Source: Pirellula sp. (GTDB lineage: Bacteria > Planctomycetota > Planctomycetia > Pirellulales > Pirellulaceae). From it: 64,000 bases of DNA. How positions within the stretch are numbered: position 1 is the first letter of the stretch; each line of letters starts with the position of its first letter. This document shows positions 26,632-34,780 of the stretch, piece after piece. A program made the translations under genes and the position numbers. The notes under the pieces are model-generated. The model searched no databases. It was not told where the DNA came from and saw only the letters and a program-made list of their open reading frames with translations. Where the stretch lies: the NCBI GenBank assembly GCA_021300155.1, contig JAJTID010000009.1:34939-98938 (forward strand), read 5' to 3'.

Positions 26632-27594
26632 TTGAAGCACTCAAATGACGATCACTCAGCAACGAATGTTGCCGGAGTTCCGCTTTGGCAACAGATCACT
26701 CCGATCTGGCACAAATTCGAATACCTGCGATTGATAGCCATGCATCCAAACTTCACACTAGATTACTTTCCAGTCGAATACTACTCTCGATCTGCAACAG
26801 AGCACAGTCGGCTTAGTTTGTTCTCACGGATCATGCCGAAGAAGAATTCTCCTGTCACCCTTCAGGAGAGCGTATCGTTTGCACCGTTGGTGCACCAAAC
26901 AAAGTCAAGGATGCGACATCAACGAGACGAAGCACACTTAATACCTAGTCAGTTTTTGAGAAGAGATTCTCTGCATGGAAAGATTGAACTACATGCTTCG
27001 CAATGGTCCATTCAAGTTGCTTCGAAACCGATCGGCAGTCTGCGAATGGTTTACATTCACGGCCCAAAAAATCAAATAATCAACACCTGGGTCTTTCCAA
27101 ATCGCCCTAGTCACATGCCCGTGTTCGCAGCGGAACTGATTGCCGTTGGAGCGGAAGTTCGCGTCGCCTTTGTGGATGTTCAAGCGCCAGTGATTGAGTC
27201 GTCGTCCATTCTTGACGACACTTCCATGTTGACCAGTGGAATTGCCCCGCGATTTGCAGGGCTACCCTGCGACGAAGATCCTCCTTACTGGGCGATCGAG
27301 TCCTCGCAGGGTAACTACACCTATGCCAGAAACGTCCCTGCGGAATGCTTGTATCAAGTGGAAGAGTGCTACACGACCTATCTCGACGCGTATCTGAAAG
27401 GGTTCGTCAATAAGTCGGTTGGTACCGGCTTAGCTACTATGGAGAGAGATGAAATCGCGTTGGATAAACTCCAAGAGTATCAGCATCACCATATGCAGAG
27501 CAGTCCTGGTAATAAGTTTCTGAGCAAGTTGTTTGGTCCCGATTGGACAGAGTCCTTTATGCGGGACTACTTATTCGCAAAACCAAGAGGATAA
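26632..27594 (+). CDS. Ferredoxin-dependent bilin reductase (PcyA/PebA/HY2 superfamily)
   Basis: This enzyme would reduce biliverdin to a phytobilin-type linear tetrapyrrole using ferredoxin electrons. The C-terminal two-thirds carries the family pattern: 'SLRMVYIHG', 'INTWVFPNRPSHMPVFAAELIAVG', 'VAFVDVQAP', 'VEECYTTYLDAYLKGF', 'LQEYQHHHMQSSPGNKFLSKL' and 'FGPDWTESFMRDYLF'. At the catalytic positions of cyanobacterial PcyA, the His88 equivalent is Asn151, as in PebA/HY2-type enzymes, and the Asp105 equivalent appears to be Glu168, which is unusual. The protein is 320 residues, about 60-70 longer than typical members, with an extra N-terminus. The start is TTG 26632; no in-frame ATG occurs for 36 codons and the ribosome site is weak. 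Its stop overlaps the heme oxygenase start. Confidence 0.85.
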   Translation: MKHSNDDHSATNVAGVPLWQQITPIWHKFEYLRLIAMHPNFTLDYFPVEYYSRSATEHSRLSLFSRIMPKKNSPVTLQESVSFAPLVHQTKSRMRHQRDEAHLIPSQFLRRDSLHGKIELHASQWSIQVASKPIGSLRMVYIHGPKNQIINTWVFPNRPSHMPVFAAELIAVGAEVRVAFVDVQAPVIESSSILDDTSMLTSGIAPRFAGLPCDEDPPYWAIESSQGNYTYARNVPAECLYQVEECYTTYLDAYLKGFVNKSVGTGLATMERDEIALDKLQEYQHHHMQSSPGNKFLSKLFGPDWTESFMRDYLFAKPRG

Positions 27595-27596
27595 TG

Positions 27597-28244
27597 ATGA
27601 GCGTAATGAATATGGTTCGTGCGGCGATTTCCGAATCGCATCAACAGATCGAACAGACTCCTTTCTCGATAGGGATGCTGGATGGTTCGATTAGTCGCTC
27701 CGAGTATGCGAACGGATTGGTTCAACTATGGCACATTCACGACGAACTCGAAAGCATAGTATGTCAGGCTAATGAACTCACCCACTACTTTACATCGGAG
27801 ATGGTACGAACCAACACGATCACGCGCGACTTGAAAGCGTTCGGATACAAGGTCTTTACTTTCCAGCCTATGAACGAGACGCTCGCAATTGTCAATCAAC
27901 TACGCTACTGGGCAACGCAAAAACCTTTTGCCCTTTTAGGTTGCATATATATTCTTGAAGGATCCAGAATGGGATCTCTTGTCATTGCCAAGCCTTTGAG
28001 CAAGACGTTGGGAATAGAACCGGGAGAAACTTCAGGAATTGAGTATCACACCGAAGGAGCTGCTCAAACTCCCTCCCGAGTTAGAGCATTCAAAGAAAAG
28101 GTTGACGGTGCAAACCTCGACGAAGCGACCATCGGCGACCTGACTGAAGGTGCTGTAACATTCATGGAGCTTCTCAATACGTTGTACGCTGCGCTACTTT
28201 CACAAGATACCAAGCTAATCGAGCAACAACGAAAAACGGCTTAG
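27597..28244 (+). CDS. Biliverdin-producing heme oxygenase
   Basis: This 215-residue all-helical enzyme opens heme to biliverdin IX-alpha, CO and iron, supplying the substrate of the preceding reductase. The proximal heme ligand is His15 in 'SESHQQIEQTPF'. The distal helix with flexible glycines is 'LLGCIYILEGSRMGSLVIAKPL', closest in style to bacterial BphO-type oxygenases rather than to cyanobacterial HO1. Starts at 27594 or 27597 are possible (ATGATG); the first overlaps the reductase stop by one base, so translation is coupled. AGAGG at 27585-27589 fits the second ATG. The pair heme oxygenase plus bilin reductase makes the pathway call strong. Confidence 0.88.
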   Translation: MSVMNMVRAAISESHQQIEQTPFSIGMLDGSISRSEYANGLVQLWHIHDELESIVCQANELTHYFTSEMVRTNTITRDLKAFGYKVFTFQPMNETLAIVNQLRYWATQKPFALLGCIYILEGSRMGSLVIAKPLSKTLGIEPGETSGIEYHTEGAAQTPSRVRAFKEKVDGANLDEATIGDLTEGAVTFMELLNTLYAALLSQDTKLIEQQRKTA

Positions 28245-28309
28245 ACGTATCTCGAGGTCTAGGTATCGTTTCCTAGACTCATGACTACTACCAAGGTTAA
28301 TGTATTTCC

Positions 28310-29086
28310 ATGATAGCTCCTACGACTACCGAAGAGAAAACCAAGCAATTTGTCGAGATACTCTCAGGTACGCCCGATGCAAAATCGCTTGTTCGAATTC
28401 GCAATGAAAAAGCGGATGATAAGATCCGAGACTCCATTCGGATGACACCCGGGGTCCAGCCGTTCAAACACAATTACTACACATCAGAACAGTTCTACCA
28501 ACGAGACCGACAACGTGGAATCATTACCAACGTCTATGGCCAGCGCATCCTTCGAGTTACCGAAGACTTCATCACGGGCGTTTTGGGCGGGTTAGAGGAC
28601 GAGGTCGGTGACAAGGCAGGAATGGTTATGTACGAAACCGGCTATGCCTGGGGCATGGAGGATATGCGAAACTTTGTAAAACGTTCTCAGGGAGAGTTCG
28701 AAGTCGACTTTACAAAGATGGGCATGGGAATGATGCTCGAAACATGGTGGTGGCCACTCACCATCGAGGGCTGGGGGACATGGCAGTTCGATTTTCGAGA
28801 AGCAAAACGGGATATGCTCTTCATCGAGCTGTATGAATCCGCCGTTGCGAAGACGCTTGGCGATATCGGTGCAGTGGTTTGTTATTTCTATGCCGGCCTA
28901 TTCTCTGCAGTCTTTAGTGTTCTTTCTCGCAAAGATTTCGGATGTGTGGAAATCCAATGTTATGCCATGGGAGCGGATCATTGCAAATTCTTGATTTCTC
29001 ACGCAGAACGAGTCAATGCGGCAGCTTTTTGGAGAAGCCAAGGCGCAACAGGCAAGGACATCATGAAGAAGGTACGCAATGCATAA
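28310..29086 (+). CDS. V4R (4-vinyl-reductase-like) domain protein, cysteine-containing
   Basis: This 258-residue protein has a V4R domain over about residues 85-240. The domain is found in BchJ and in small-molecule sensors, and binds hydrophobic ligands including tetrapyrrole-like ones. Visible signatures are 'ILRVTEDFITGVLGGLEDEVGDKAGMVMYETGYAWG' and the C-terminal 'CVEIQCYAMGADHCKFLIS', with the classical Cys-x4-Cys and final Cys-x-Phe pattern. The N-terminal 80 residues are extra. It follows heme oxygenase by 65 bases in the same operon. The likely role, inferred from neighbours, is binding, delivering or sensing a bilin or its precursor; catalysis is not evident. Confidence 0.85.
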   Translation: MIAPTTTEEKTKQFVEILSGTPDAKSLVRIRNEKADDKIRDSIRMTPGVQPFKHNYYTSEQFYQRDRQRGIITNVYGQRILRVTEDFITGVLGGLEDEVGDKAGMVMYETGYAWGMEDMRNFVKRSQGEFEVDFTKMGMGMMLETWWWPLTIEGWGTWQFDFREAKRDMLFIELYESAVAKTLGDIGAVVCYFYAGLFSAVFSVLSRKDFGCVEIQCYAMGADHCKFLISHAERVNAAAFWRSQGATGKDIMKKVRNA

Positions 29087-29194
29087 GGCAAGAATGCAGA
29101 ATTATTTCAACATGTTCGAAACACGCAAATCTGGAATGTTTGCATCATGTCGCGCACAGCAACCTGAAAGCGTCTGAAGGGATAGCTCGAAAAC

Positions 29195-30124
29195 ATGATG
29201 TCCGAAGCACAAAAAGTAAAAAACGAATCAAGCCCTGCGAATGCGGATCGGGGTTCGCTGCAAGTATTGAATCTTGGTCCACTTCTGGTAGGACAGCTTG
29301 CTCAAGCGATTAATTGGTCGAACGATGCGGCATTTAAGAGGCCTGAATGCAAACCGTGGGTAGATTTGCCACCTGACGCCAACTTGGCATCGATACGGTT
29401 ACAGGCCGACTCGGTCGAGATCTCGCGAAATGAATCCTCTGCTTCGGCAATTCGCTCCGATGATGTCTCTCTGGAAGTCACTCCAACTCCTACGGTCTCT
29501 CACGAGGCAGTCATCACCAAGGAGGAATACGAGGAGGGCGCAGAACCGGTGGCGATGATCGATCAAGCGATCGCGAGTCAATCTGCGTTGGATCATTCGC
29601 AATGCAAAACGGACCACGAACCCAAGCTGGATGCCGAACGATCTCCCAAAACTGAAGTTATTAGTTCTCAGAAACAAACGATCGTTCCCGACACAGACCG
29701 CCCCGTACCATCGGCTGTAGATACGGTGGCGTTAAGAAAGGTACAGAGCATCAGCGAGGACACGAGTCTTGCTGCAATAGAGATTGCAAGCCGAGAAAAC
29801 TTAAATGCGGCGAAAATGCCACCGCAAAAGTCTCGCGATACCGACCGTAATGGAAAACAAAAACCTCACCTGAGTCCGGCTGTTCCAAGGGCGGAGCGAG
29901 TATCACTCGCGAAATCGTCGATTCTGCAGCCAAAAGTTGATCAGTCACAGGACGATTACCTTTTGCAATTGGAGCGGTTGGTTGTTGAACTCAACATGGA
30001 ATTGGCTCAGGTTCGAGGAGAACAAACAGGTGTAGAGCCATTGGAGCAAATGGCTAACCGAATCATTGCTCTCAATCTGGAGAATCTAGCATTGAAAGAA
30101 AAGCTCCAACAATCCAATCCATAG
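29195..30124 (+). CDS. Disordered protein with C-terminal coiled coil
   Basis: This 309-residue protein has a short ordered N-terminal part ('LQVLNLGPLLVGQLAQAINWSNDAAFKRPECKPWVDLP'). About 180 residues of low-complexity Ser/Glu/Lys/Pro sequence follow, then a C-terminal heptad region (about 255-307: 'LLQLERLVVELNMELAQVRG', 'LNLENLALKEKLQQ'). There is no membrane segment. It sits between the first V4R gene and the small phycobiliprotein-like gene, so it belongs to the bilin operon. It could be a scaffold, as linkers are for phycobiliproteins, but no linker-domain motif is visible, so that is speculation. Confidence 0.6.
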   Translation: MMSEAQKVKNESSPANADRGSLQVLNLGPLLVGQLAQAINWSNDAAFKRPECKPWVDLPPDANLASIRLQADSVEISRNESSASAIRSDDVSLEVTPTPTVSHEAVITKEEYEEGAEPVAMIDQAIASQSALDHSQCKTDHEPKLDAERSPKTEVISSQKQTIVPDTDRPVPSAVDTVALRKVQSISEDTSLAAIEIASRENLNAAKMPPQKSRDTDRNGKQKPHLSPAVPRAERVSLAKSSILQPKVDQSQDDYLLQLERLVVELNMELAQVRGEQTGVEPLEQMANRIIALNLENLALKEKLQQSNP

Positions 30125-30168
30125 AGTACATCCAATCACCATGTATTGGTTCCGAAAAGACAAAGACT

Positions 30169-30666
30169 ATGAACAATCGAATCTCAGAAATATTGGTAGG
30201 CAGCGATAGCAGATACATGACTGCTGAAGAACGTCAGGAAGTATTGGAATACACCAATGGGTTTCCCGAGCGTTTTCGCATAGTTGGCTTAATTGAATCC
30301 AACGAAGAAGCGGCTGTGCGATTCTGCATTGATAATACGCGAAAGCGTTACCCGAACTTTGACAAATATCACGGTAGCGCATGGGCGAAAGCATTTCGCG
30401 ATGTGCAATTGACGACTCGATTCATGGCGCAAGCAATGCTGCTCGAGGAGATGGGAATTCTGGAAGAGAAATTGCTTTTCTGGTTAAGAACTATCCTTGC
30501 AGGGCTCAACTTCACTCCCGAGTTTAATCGCGATACCTACACCTATTTGAAGCAGGGGTTTCGGCAAAGCTTGCCGCCTGATGCGTACGCCGCATTTGAA
30601 CCATACCTAGATAGAACCATCGAGGTTATGTCGGATTTTCCTGCACCCGCCACGCCCGCCGTTTAG
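30169..30666 (+). CDS. Phycobiliprotein-like globin (bilin-biosynthesis-associated globin type)
   Basis: This 165-residue protein is the length of a phycobiliprotein subunit. The layout matches allophycocyanin-type sequences: 'ILVGSDSRYMTAEERQEVLEYTNGFPERFRIVGLI' corresponds to the N-terminal helices ('NADAEARYLSPGELDRI'-type), and 'AKAFRDVQLTTRFMAQAMLLEEMGILEEKLL' corresponds to the chromophore-binding segment '[20 protein letters not shown]'. The Arg77-Asp78 pair that contacts the bilin nitrogens is kept, but the covalent-attachment Cys is Ala75; the only Cys is Cys53. It sits in an operon with heme oxygenase, a bilin reductase and two V4R genes, the setting I know for bilin-biosynthesis-associated globins. 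Bilin binding would be non-covalent or through Cys53. Confidence 0.75.
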   Translation: MNNRISEILVGSDSRYMTAEERQEVLEYTNGFPERFRIVGLIESNEEAAVRFCIDNTRKRYPNFDKYHGSAWAKAFRDVQLTTRFMAQAMLLEEMGILEEKLLFWLRTILAGLNFTPEFNRDTYTYLKQGFRQSLPPDAYAAFEPYLDRTIEVMSDFPAPATPAV

Positions 30667-30735
30667 AAAAACAGAACCCACCTGCCCCCTAGTAGTCATC
30701 GAATCTATTGAAAACCACTAACCTGAACATCGTAT

Positions 30736-31389
30736 ATGCCAAACTCGAGCGAAATAGAATTACGAAACTACTATGTTGAGAAATTGTATATGACCGCAAA
30801 TGTAGAAACTGGGGTTCTCGTGAACCGGTCTGGACGCCGGATGATCGCATTGACTAACGATTTCCTATTGGGACTTCATCGAGCTCTTGAGAAGGAATGT
30901 GGTGATAGAGTCGAAACCGTTCTCCATCATTGTGGAAGAAAATGGGGACGGAATTTCGGAAAAGGCCTGGAAGATGCGTGGTCTGAGTTTTACGCAATAC
31001 CTCTCAAAGAATTTCCATTAGCTTTCTTCCAGAGTCTGGTCATTCAAGAATTTGGACACAATGGATGGGGCGTTCTTGCGATCGATTATTCTCATTTCGA
31101 TCGCGGAGCAATAGATCTCTCGCTCGAGGGAGCCATCATGGCAGACATTACAGAAGGGAAGCTAAGTTATCCGGCGGATAGTTTGACCGCAGGTATCATC
31201 GCTGGCATGTTCTCTCATTTTATCGCAAAAGACCTCGACTGCTTCCAATCGCAAAGTGAAAAGGATGGATTCAGCAGCAGTCGATTTTTGCTTTCCGATC
31301 CAAAGCGAATCGAATCGCTTCGTTCCTGGAAAACTGGTCCGAAATCACACCAAGAGATTATGGACCATTTATTGACCCTCCAATCTTGA
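30736..31389 (+). CDS. Second V4R-domain protein, lacking the terminal cysteines
   Basis: This 217-residue protein belongs to the same family as the product at 28310. It has 'MIALTNDFLLGLHRALEKECGDRVETVLHHCGRKWGRNFG' (the counterpart of the first protein's 'VTEDFITGVLGGLEDEVGDKAG' region), then 'FFQSLVIQEFGHNGWGVLAIDYS' and 'AGIIAGMFSHFIAKDLDC'. Where the first protein has three clustered cysteines, this one has 'DCFQSQSEKDGFSSSRFLLSD', retaining only the first. The two V4R proteins have therefore diverged in the ligand- or metal-binding segment and may form an unequal pair. It lies 69 bases after the small phycobiliprotein-like gene. Confidence 0.8.
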   Translation: MPNSSEIELRNYYVEKLYMTANVETGVLVNRSGRRMIALTNDFLLGLHRALEKECGDRVETVLHHCGRKWGRNFGKGLEDAWSEFYAIPLKEFPLAFFQSLVIQEFGHNGWGVLAIDYSHFDRGAIDLSLEGAIMADITEGKLSYPADSLTAGIIAGMFSHFIAKDLDCFQSQSEKDGFSSSRFLLSDPKRIESLRSWKTGPKSHQEIMDHLLTLQS

Positions 31390-31490
31390 ATGGCTAGAAA
31401 TTGCAAAAACCCAACAGCTAGGTATCAGATTCTAATTGATCCGAAGTTGGCGAAGCGATTCGGCTATCGAACCAAAATAAAGGAAGTGCT

Positions 31491-33893
31491 ATGAACAGTG
31501 CATTCTCAAGAATTATGACCGCCGCGGAAGGTCGCTATTTCACATCGCTCGAAAACGAGCAGGCGTTAGGGGCTGCTTTGGAGCTTCCTCATAGAATACT
31601 CGTCTCCAAGCTCATGCAACAATTTGAGTTCGAGATCGTAGACTACGCTACCCATGCCTTTTGCGACATCACCCCAGGTTTCGAGGGCCCCTCTGGCTCG
31701 ATGAGACGCAAAAAAGGGCATCAAGACGGTCGAATTCTATTGCGATACGCAGCCCAAGCCGTCCGTGAAGGCTCCTGTGAAATCGTTTTCGAGAAGGTAT
31801 TGTCATGGCTCGTCGGCCACCTCGATGCGTCCAATGTAACCGGCCATCACATGGAAGTTTTCATGCACTTTCTTCAACAGGGGACACATCGAGAGCTTCC
31901 ATTGCAAGCCCATCCTTTCGTTGATACCGTTTTCGAGCAGATGATCGCGTTTGTGAGGCAAGCGTCTTACAGCGGAACTATTCATCGAGCGCATCGACGT
32001 ATCGCTGAGTTTGCGGCAGAACGCGTGATGTCAATCATGCCAGATGTCAAAGCTCAATACGGAGTTTCCAGTGTTTCGAAATGCAAACGAGATTTCGAGT
32101 TGATAATCAAAGAGGTTGCGAGGGTGATGAAAAATCCATCCCCTATCGAGATGAAGAAGCAGTTCGCTGGTTGGTTGATTGAGCGACTCATGAGTCAAGT
32201 GGAGTACAACTCAGAGGTCTGGTACTGGTCGTTCTTAGCCCTTCGCGAGGGGATTGTAGAGTGTTGTGGCCCTGAAGCCGCTATGGGGGTGAGCGATTTG
32301 TTCGAGACCATGGCAGACTGCTCTGGTCATTTGTTGCAGGCGGTTCGACTTACTACGCACGCAGGTGAGATTGCTGATGCTGCTGCAGGTAAGCTATTGG
32401 AACGAGGGGAAACGTTAGGGTTGCTTCGCACCGATGAATTTCAAACTGCGGTTTCGATGGTTAACCGACAATTGATTATGGAGGTGTCGATTCTTCATGC
32501 TTGTGGACCAGCGGACATTCGAGCGGATCAACTCGCGGATATTTGGTGCAAGATCGTATTGCCCAATATGCCATCGACCCATTCAGGACTTCTTGCGTCC
32601 AGTTTGAAGGTGTTGTTGGAGGTGGTCGACTCGCGTTGGAAGGATAACACCGCGAAAGTGTTTAGACACGCGATCCTGCAATTGGTGGAGGTCGCGCGCC
32701 GAACAGAAATCGCGATGCGATTGTCCGAAGTCGTGGATAAGATATCGACGGAGTCTGCCAACTGGGCTATCGAGAACTTCAGCCAATTCGCGGCCGACAA
32801 ACGAGCCGCCTTCCGGGATATTCGATTGGTGTTGTCAAAGATCGTAACTTCGATTCCGAGCGGTCCTGCCGGTGTTAACGGATTCGAGTTCAGATCGTAC
32901 ATAGCGAAGTATCTGTTACCCAACCTACCATTCAATGTCGGAATCTTGAAGCAAGTGTATGATCGTGTGATCCGAGTTATCGAAACTCACGCAGATCCAG
33001 AGGATGCGAAGATTGCACGCGGGTATTTGGATGACGCGATGGGGTGCTTTGACCGCCATGCGAAATTGTATGCCGTGGCGGCACATGCCGATCGATTTGC
33101 TATTTCCGCGGTGGAACGTGGATACCAAGCCGCTCCAAGACACGAGTCGTTAGAACGAGGGGGTATCAAGGCGGGGCGTCGCGATGGAAAACTATTGATT
33201 CAAAAGACCATCGAGGCCGCCATCATTGGTGGAGCGGCAGCTGAGGTCTCACTTCATGAATACTTCCAAGTTGAACAGGTCCGATTCAGCAAGTTGCCCG
33301 GATCAGTCGTTGTCGAATTTTTGCGTGGAATTCTGGAGCAACTGCGAGAGTATCCCGAGATTGCGGAGTTGCTGATGGGGCTAGCATCCGTCGCACCAGC
33401 TTACACAGGTGCATATAAGATTAATGAACATAGCAATGCTATGGCCGAACGCATTTCTACCGCTGCGGTAAATTCCTCTCAAGCATACAAAGACCAATTG
33501 GGTGAACGTGGGCTTGAGGCGTGCATTCGAGACAATTCGGTTATGCTGCGTGGCCTAGCAAGCTTCCTGCTTTCATCCCCGGGCGACGTTTCTAGCTTTA
33601 GGGCTTGGTGGCGAAAGAGGATTGGTCAAAACATTGTGGCTCGACCAGAGCACTTTGAAGCAAATTCGCCGTGTGCCAAGGCAAATTTCAACGAGTTGAT
33701 CAATGCGCTTTGGAGCCAACTCGACCGTGATGAAGCAGAGACCATTGAGATGTATCTCAGACAGATTTTCAACTCGTCCTCAACAAACGCTTCAACCGAA
33801 AAGACCGGCCCAAACAAACGAATGGTTCCGATCAGTACCTTTGCTGCCTCAATTCAGCCAGTTTCGTTTGCAGATGTGGCTGCTATGAAGTAG
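31491..33893 (+). CDS. 800-residue protein with N-terminal phycobiliprotein-like globin domain
   Basis: The N-terminal 165 residues repeat the phycobiliprotein-like pattern: 'SAFSRIMTAAEGRYFTSLENEQALGA', 'PHRILVSKLMQQFEFEIVDYATHAF' and 'HQDGRILLRYAAQAVREG', the last echoing the 'RDGEIILRYVSYAL' helix of phycocyanin beta. The bilin-contacting Asp is kept but the attachment Cys is absent. The remaining 635 residues are almost wholly helical with no recognised family; stretches such as 'FAGWLIERLMSQVEYNSEVWYWSF' and 'VVEFLRGILEQLREYPEIAELLM' hint at divergent helical repeats. The ATG is preceded by AAAGGAAG. It is in the bilin operon, 101 bases after the second V4R gene. It could be a large bilin-binding hub, by analogy with core-membrane linkers. 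Confidence 0.65.
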   Translation: MNSAFSRIMTAAEGRYFTSLENEQALGAALELPHRILVSKLMQQFEFEIVDYATHAFCDITPGFEGPSGSMRRKKGHQDGRILLRYAAQAVREGSCEIVFEKVLSWLVGHLDASNVTGHHMEVFMHFLQQGTHRELPLQAHPFVDTVFEQMIAFVRQASYSGTIHRAHRRIAEFAAERVMSIMPDVKAQYGVSSVSKCKRDFELIIKEVARVMKNPSPIEMKKQFAGWLIERLMSQVEYNSEVWYWSFLALREGIVECCGPEAAMGVSDLFETMADCSGHLLQAVRLTTHAGEIADAAAGKLLERGETLGLLRTDEFQTAVSMVNRQLIMEVSILHACGPADIRADQLADIWCKIVLPNMPSTHSGLLASSLKVLLEVVDSRWKDNTAKVFRHAILQLVEVARRTEIAMRLSEVVDKISTESANWAIENFSQFAADKRAAFRDIRLVLSKIVTSIPSGPAGVNGFEFRSYIAKYLLPNLPFNVGILKQVYDRVIRVIETHADPEDAKIARGYLDDAMGCFDRHAKLYAVAAHADRFAISAVERGYQAAPRHESLERGGIKAGRRDGKLLIQKTIEAAIIGGAAAEVSLHEYFQVEQVRFSKLPGSVVVEFLRGILEQLREYPEIAELLMGLASVAPAYTGAYKINEHSNAMAERISTAAVNSSQAYKDQLGERGLEACIRDNSVMLRGLASFLLSSPGDVSSFRAWWRKRIGQNIVARPEHFEANSPCAKANFNELINALWSQLDRDEAETIEMYLRQIFNSSSTNASTEKTGPNKRMVPISTFAASIQPVSFADVAAMK

Positions 33894-33972
33894 GTTTTGT
33901 GTCGGGTGGGCTGCCGGCTTGTCTACTGGAGCCCACACTGGGCTGGCTGCCTTATACACGGTGACTGATGCG

Positions 33973-34620
33973 ATGCGACATCTATATATCATTCCGATAG
34001 TACATTCGAGACATGATTTGGGTACGTTGGAGCAACCTATTCGCGACGTAAAAAGTCAGTTCTTGCAAACCCAAACTCTCGAACAGAATCAACGAGTACT
34101 CGACACGTTCTGGGAAGAAATGAAACTAGGAATCCAATCCTGGAACGTCGATTACTCTAACACTCTCGTCTTTCAGGACGCTCTGCCTTACACAGGGGAT
34201 CCCGAACGAATCATCGAGCATCGAATCGTCGATGAGTTGGCTTCAAAGGGTAGTGCCAACCACAAATTGGTCAAATGGTTGTTAGAACGAGGGGCGCAAC
34301 TCGTTGGAACCGAATCGACCGAGCTTCTCATCAAGGAATACGAAGCGGTTAAAAAGAGTTTGGCGGAAGGACTGTATCGAGAGATGCTGGAATCGAGCGA
34401 TCGAAGGGAAGAAGAATCCGCGTCATCTCTTCTAGCACAAAGAGATCAGTTCATCGCTCAAAGAATTATAGAAACGCTGCAGATGGGTCAGATTGGAATA
34501 CTTTTTATTGGTCTTCAGCATCGTGTGCATGACTTTCTTCCGCAAGATCTCCAAGTCGAGTATCCCTTTGGGAGACTCAAAGATCGAGAGAGTCCTCGGA
34601 TCTTTGAGCCGATGGCTTAA
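33973..34620 (+). CDS. Unrecognised protein at the end of the bilin operon
   Basis: This 215-residue soluble alpha/beta protein is read from ATG 33973; the frame is open further upstream to 33919. It begins 'MRHLYIIPIVHSRHDLG' and ends with a second strand-loop 'IGILFIGLQHRVHDFLP', with a charged helical middle. Two His-containing strand ends at the two termini recall, in layout only, the TraB/GumN/ChaN group. I would not assign it. It lies 79 bases after the 800-residue gene. After it comes a GC-rich hairpin (34622-34638) without a U-tract, then the gas-vesicle promoter region. Confidence 0.55.
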   Translation: MRHLYIIPIVHSRHDLGTLEQPIRDVKSQFLQTQTLEQNQRVLDTFWEEMKLGIQSWNVDYSNTLVFQDALPYTGDPERIIEHRIVDELASKGSANHKLVKWLLERGAQLVGTESTELLIKEYEAVKKSLAEGLYREMLESSDRREEESASSLLAQRDQFIAQRIIETLQMGQIGILFIGLQHRVHDFLPQDLQVEYPFGRLKDRESPRIFEPMA

Positions 34621-34780
34621 CGCCGGCAACCGACCGGCACCCCCAACCAGAATCGATACGATGTTAGCTTGAACTCCGTATCCTCTCAGGCAGATTCCCT
34701 CTCACGTAAGGGAATCCCCTATTCGCAATCTTCTCAAGATGACGAATGTTTAGCTCTCACGAGAGATCAAGAGTGCAAAA

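Noticed and set aside
34622..34638. Rho-independent terminator after the bilin operon
   Set aside because: GCCGG-n7-CCGGC can pair but has no following U-tract, so it is mentioned only as a hairpin.
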